NCBI GenBank assembly: GCA_036260375.1
Contig: DASZZZ010000047.1
Coordinates: 1 to 22,263 of the forward strand
Length of the DNA: 22,263 nt
Direction: 5' to 3'
Source of the DNA: DASZZZ01 sp036260375
GTDB taxonomy: Bacteria > Actinomycetota > CADDZG01 > WHSQ01
A program made the translations under genes and the position numbers. Positions 19,700 to 22,263 of the stretch are shown piece after piece. The number at the start of each line of letters is the position of its first letter. The first letter of the stretch is position 1. Below the pieces are notes generated by a model. The model searched no databases. It had not been told where the DNA came from and worked only from the letters and a program-made list of their open reading frames with translations.

Positions 19700-20211
19700 T
19701 CCTGTGGCACCTCGGCGTCGGCGCGGCCCTCGTCTACGTCACGCTCGGGCGGCGCCGCGTCGACTACCGCTTCGTGCTGCTCGGCGCCGTCCTCCCCGAC
19801 GTCGTCGACGGACTGCTCGGTCTCGTGCTGTTCGACGGGCCCGCCGGACGCTGGGCGGCGCACTCGCTCGTCGCGGTGCTCGTCGTCGCGCTCGCGGTGA
19901 TCCTCGGGACCCGCGGCGAGCGCCGGCTCGCGTGGTTCGGGATCCCGGTCGGGTGGCTCACGCACCTCGTCGCCGACGGGATGTGGTCGGCGCCGGAGAC
20001 GTTCCTGTGGCCGGCGTTCGGCGGCTCGTTCTCGGACGCGCCGCGCGAGCCGTACTCGTGGGACCTCGTGACCGACCCGCTCGCGCACCTCTCGACGTGG
20101 GGCGCCGAGGTCGCCGGCGCGCTGTTGCTCGCGTGGTTCTGGGTCGCGTTCCGTCTCGGCGAGGACGGCCGCGCGCGCCTGTTCCTGCGCGACGGATACC
20201 TGCGTCCGTGA
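19696..20211 (+). CDS. YdjM-like membrane-bound metal-dependent hydrolase family protein
   Basis: A 171-aa membrane protein with about four hydrophobic segments (near 25-45, 55-70, 80-95, 135-155). Polar residues typical of the YdjM/DUF457 family line up: H5, LPDVVD (D35, D38), AHSL (H56) and WLTHLVADGMW (H90, D94), which could bind a metal at the membrane. Family members are called predicted hydrolases, but a substrate is rarely known. The ATG overlaps the stop of the RNase H gene by four bases. A weak hairpin and then a cobalamin riboswitch follow, so the operon probably ends here. Confidence 0.78.
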   Translation: MILWHLGVGAALVYVTLGRRRVDYRFVLLGAVLPDVVDGLLGLVLFDGPAGRWAAHSLVAVLVVALAVILGTRGERRLAWFGIPVGWLTHLVADGMWSAPETFLWPAFGGSFSDAPREPYSWDLVTDPLAHLSTWGAEVAGALLLAWFWVAFRLGEDGRARLFLRDGYLRP

Positions 20212-20212
20212 C

Positions 20213-20236
20213 GCGAGGCCCTGGTGCGGGCCGCGC
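20213..20236 (+). terminator. Possible short terminator hairpin
   Basis: GCG-A-GGCCC (20213-20221) pairs with GGGCC-G-CGC (20228-20236) around TGGTGC, directly after the YdjM-like stop and just before the riboswitch. The stem is short with one mismatch and no T-tract; position is the main support. Confidence 0.3.
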
Positions 20237-20240
20237 CGCG

Positions 20241-20365
20241 GATGTATGTTGCGGCGGTCACACCCCATAGCGCCCGGCGCGCGAGGGCAAGTCCGGTGCG
20301 ATCCCGGCGCTGTCCCGCAACTGTGATCCCGCCTCGGGCGGGCGAGCCAGAAAACCTCCACGCCG
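20241..20365 (+). promoter_or_regulatory. Cobalamin (B12) riboswitch
   Basis: The conserved core is present in order: 5' GGT (20255-20257), GTCCGGTG then ATCCCGG (20291-20306), GCTGTCCCGCAACTGTGA (20309-20326; the CCGCAACTG motif is nearly diagnostic), a variable hairpin CCCGCC-TCG-GGCGGG (20328-20342), and the B12 box GCCAGAAAACCT (20346-20357). This matches RF00174 closely. Such elements bind adenosylcobalamin or related forms and normally switch off B12 synthesis or uptake genes when the vitamin is plentiful. It lies about 120 bases upstream of the next ATG. The exact 5' boundary and the upstream promoter were not resolved. Confidence 0.95.
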
Positions 20366-20421
20366 GGGGCCCGAGAACACCTCCGAGGAGAAGGGACGGG
20401 GCCCCGCGCACGCAGTGCGCG
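20366..20421 (+). promoter_or_regulatory. Likely expression platform of the B12 riboswitch
   Basis: GGGGCCC (20366-20372) pairs with GGGCCCC (20399-20405), and CGCGCAC (20405-20411) with GTGCGCG (20415-20421), giving two hairpins directly after the B12 box. Either could act as a terminator. The ribosome site of the next gene (AGGGAG, 20471) is about 50 bases further on, and I found no obvious partner sequestering it, so transcriptional control seems a little more likely. Confidence 0.45.
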
Positions 20422-20481
20422 CCTCCCGCCTCCGCGGAGCCGGCGGCGTCCCGGCGAGGACCGGGCGGGAAGGGAGCGGAG

Positions 20482-21510
20482 ATGGGACCCATGGGACTGA
20501 GGCCGGCCGCGGCCGCGCTCGCGGCCGTGGTCGTCGTCGCGGGAGCGCCCGCGGCGGCGGCGCCGAGCGCGCGCACGAGGGCGAGGGCCGCGGTGCGCTA
20601 TCTCGTCGAGCAGCAGCAGCCCGACGGCTCGATCCCGGCGTTCTCGCCGGAGGCCTCGACCGCCGACGCGGTCGTGGCGATGGTCGCGGCGCGGCGCGCC
20701 CCGGGCGCGATCGACGACGCGATGGCGTTCCTGCGCGCCCGGGTGCAAGCCGGCGCGGTGACCGACGTCGGCACGACCGCGACGGTCGTCATGGCGGTGG
20801 TCGCGGCGGGACGCAACCCGCGCAGCTTCGGCGGCTCCAACCTCGTCGCGCAGATCGTGACGTCGCAGCAGCCCGACGGCCGCTACGGCGCCGGGACGCC
20901 CGTGTTCCGGCACGCGCTCGCGATGCTCGCGCTGGAGGCGGCCGGAGAGCCCAACGCGCAGGCGGCGCAGTGGCTCGCGGCGGCGCAGTGCGACGACGGC
21001 GGGTGGCAGTTCGACGAGCCGTCGTCGGACGCCGACGACGCGCACTGTTTCTCGGGAGCGGGCGACTTCTTCACGTCCGAGACCGACGCCACCGGGCTCG
21101 CGGTGCAGGCGCTCGCGGCCGCGCCCGCGGACGTCGAGCCCGCGCACGATCCGTTCGTGTTCCTGCGCCGGCGGCGCGACGACGTCAAGGGCGGGTGGGG
21201 CTACTCGCGCGACTTTCCGCTCACGAGCACGAACTCGACCGCGCTGGCGATCGGCGCCTACGTCGCGGAGGGGCGCGAGGTCCCGAGCGGCGCACGGCGC
21301 GCGCTGCGCAAGCTCCAGTACCCGTTGTGCGGCGCGGGCGGCGGCGCGTTCGCGTTCACGTGGACCGACGGCGACGGCGACGGGGACCTCGAGCGCACCG
21401 GACGCGACAGCGGCGCCACGATCCCGGGCATCCTCGGGCTGCTCGAGCGTCCGCTGCCGGTCGCGGCGGCGGACGTGACGAAGCCGGCGCCCCGGCTGCC
21501 GTCGTGCTGA
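20482..21510 (+). CDS. Exported alpha/alpha-toroid protein (prenyltransferase/squalene-oxidase repeats), transcobalamin alpha-domain-like
   Basis: This 342-aa protein has a Sec signal peptide (hydrophobic 8-27, cleavage near AAAAP at about 28). The mature part has repeated QxPDG/GGW motifs: QQPDGSIPAF (45-54), QQPDGRYGAG (129-138), QCDDGGWQF (169-177) and KGGWGYS (236-242), each next to alanine-rich helix pairs, as in the alpha6/alpha6 toroid of terpene cyclases, protein prenyltransferases and the cobalamin-binding alpha domain of intrinsic factor and transcobalamin. Four cysteines (170, 189, 283, 342) could form two disulfides. It is too short and wrongly located for a cyclase. It is the first gene behind a B12 riboswitch and overlaps the DUF4430-like gene by 7 nt, so a role in cobalamin capture is inferred. 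Starts at 20482 (AGGGAG, 5 bases) or 20491 are both possible. Confidence 0.85.
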   Translation: MGPMGLRPAAAALAAVVVVAGAPAAAAPSARTRARAAVRYLVEQQQPDGSIPAFSPEASTADAVVAMVAARRAPGAIDDAMAFLRARVQAGAVTDVGTTATVVMAVVAAGRNPRSFGGSNLVAQIVTSQQPDGRYGAGTPVFRHALAMLALEAAGEPNAQAAQWLAAAQCDDGGWQFDEPSSDADDAHCFSGAGDFFTSETDATGLAVQALAAAPADVEPAHDPFVFLRRRRDDVKGGWGYSRDFPLTSTNSTALAIGAYVAEGREVPSGARRALRKLQYPLCGAGGGAFAFTWTDGDGDGDLERTGRDSGATIPGILGLLERPLPVAAADVTKPAPRLPSC

Positions 21511-22263
21511 GGCGCGCGCTCGGCGGCCGCAGCGCGTTCGCCGCGCTCGCGCTCGCGGCGGGCGCGCTCGCGCCGGCGATCGGTCCGGCCGCGCCCGCGT
21601 GCGCGGGCGAGGGACCGCGCGCCGCGCTCGTCGTCGACACCGGCTCGAGCGTCCAGACGTACTGCGTCGCGCTGCCGGCGGCGTCGGTGACCGGGCTCGA
21701 CCTCGTCGTCGCGGCGGGCGAGCAGCACGGCCTCGACTACGCGTTCGGATACGGGGGCCGGGCCGTATGCCGCCTCACCGGCATCGGCTCCGGCGGGGGC
21801 GAGTGCTTCGAGGACGACTACCCGAACTTCTGGGCCTACTGGCGCGGCACGGGCGACGGCGGGTGGGCGTGGTCGACGACCGGCCCGCACGCCACGGTCG
21901 TCGAGGACGGTGACGTCGAGGGGTGGGCGTGGGGCTCGGGGACGGGGCCGGACACGCACCCCGCGCCGCCCGCCAGCACGCACGACGCGGTGTGCCCTCC
22001 CGTCGACGACGGAGACGACGACGGCGGCGGCGGGGGAGACGACGACGGGGGCGACGGGCCCCCGGCCCCCGGAGGCGGAGCACCGGCCCCCACGCCGGAC
22101 GACGCGACGCCCGCTCCGCAGTCGACGGCGACCGAGGCGGCGCCGGAGGCCGCGGCTGTCGACTCCGGGCGCCCGCGCGTCGCGGCCGCCGACGGCGCGC
22201 GCGACGACGACGCGTCCGCGCGCGCCCCGGTCGACGGAGCCGTCGCGCACGGCGAGCTGGGCG
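21504..22263 (+). CDS. Exported DUF4430/SCO2322-like protein, transcobalamin beta-domain-like, cut at window end
   Basis: The frame from GTG 21504 stays open to the window end (253 codons). It has a signal peptide (MLRRALGGR then a hydrophobic run, cleavage near 30-34). A compact domain at about 40-145 has Cys 54, 89, 101 and aromatic motifs NFWAYWRGTGDGGWAW, STTGP and DGDVEGWAWG. These match my recollection of the actinobacterial SCO2322 family and of DUF4430, the domain related to the C-terminal beta domain of transcobalamin. After about 165 comes a low-complexity tail: Asp/Gly-rich (22012-22066), then Pro/Thr/Ala-rich, which looks like a wall-spanning stalk; a membrane helix or sorting signal may follow beyond the window. 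Start overlaps the previous gene by 7 nt, implying coupled expression under the B12 riboswitch. An ECF-type transporter would be an expected neighbour downstream. Confidence 0.8.
   Translation, partial: MLRRALGGRSAFAALALAAGALAPAIGPAAPACAGEGPRAALVVDTGSSVQTYCVALPAASVTGLDLVVAAGEQHGLDYAFGYGGRAVCRLTGIGSGGGECFEDDYPNFWAYWRGTGDGGWAWSTTGPHATVVEDGDVEGWAWGSGTGPDTHPAPPASTHDAVCPPVDDGDDDGGGGGDDDGGDGPPAPGGGAPAPTPDDATPAPQSTATEAAPEAAAVDSGRPRVAAADGARDDDASARAPVDGAVAHGELG

Noticed and set aside
18271..21147. Long minus-strand frame opposite the zinc-ribbon, RNase H, YdjM-like and riboswitch region
   Set aside because: Antisense shadow of four well-supported plus-strand features; it reads straight through the riboswitch.
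20482..21510. Squalene-hopene or other terpene cyclase, prompted by QW-like repeats and a DADD stretch near residue 183
   Set aside because: About half the length of such cyclases, carries a signal peptide, and the DADD lies in a Ser/Asp loop rather than the conserved active-site context; riboswitch context points to B12.
22012..22066. Simple-sequence GAC/GGC repeat as a non-coding microsatellite
   Set aside because: It keeps the frame of the DUF4430-like gene and encodes a typical Asp/Gly linker.

Overview
This is a very GC-rich window, with strong G/C bias at third codon positions, frequent GTG starts and tightly overlapping genes. The gene content fits an actinobacterium: the GlgE maltosyltransferase pathway, a TIGR02094-type glucan phosphorylase, a DtxR regulator and a zinc-ribbon/RNase H pair. 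A Thermoleophilia-like lineage is my guess from overall style, not something the sequence proves.

Positions 1-9885 form an alpha-glucan module. A minus-strand operon reads glgE, treS, mak, glgB, with 4-nt overlaps or a 3-nt gap between genes; glgB runs off the left edge a few residues before its end. TreS turns trehalose into maltose, Mak phosphorylates it to maltose-1-phosphate, GlgE polymerises that into alpha-1,4-glucan, and GlgB adds branches. The phosphorylase glgP is divergent from glgE, so synthesis and breakdown face each other across one 164-bp region. The debranching enzyme glgX lies apart at 14758-16872. It is followed directly by a start-less piece of a treZ-like gene, a trace of a lost TreY/TreZ route.

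Positions 9975-14673 are mixed. They hold a membrane protein that joins a sigma-factor-like/HTH head to an outside seven-blade propeller, a perfect bidirectional terminator, and an MFS exporter with a long leader containing a possible 33-codon upstream ORF. A small zincin-like metallopeptidase, two identical 73-bp direct repeats, and a secreted, C-terminally anchored protein follow.

Positions 17125-20211 hold an AT-richer small gene with its own promoter and a strong UUCG-loop terminator, a DtxR-family regulator with an AT-rich dyad upstream, and a plus-strand run of zinc-ribbon coiled-coil protein, RNase HI-like protein and a YdjM-like membrane protein.

Positions 20241-22263 are the most interesting part. 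A clear cobalamin riboswitch precedes two exported proteins that overlap by 7 nt: an alpha/alpha-toroid (prenyltransferase/squalene-oxidase-repeat) protein and a DUF4430/SCO2322-like protein with a long acidic, proline-rich tail. These are the two folds that make up animal intrinsic factor and transcobalamin. I infer a split bacterial B12-capture system whose membrane transporter may lie just beyond the window.
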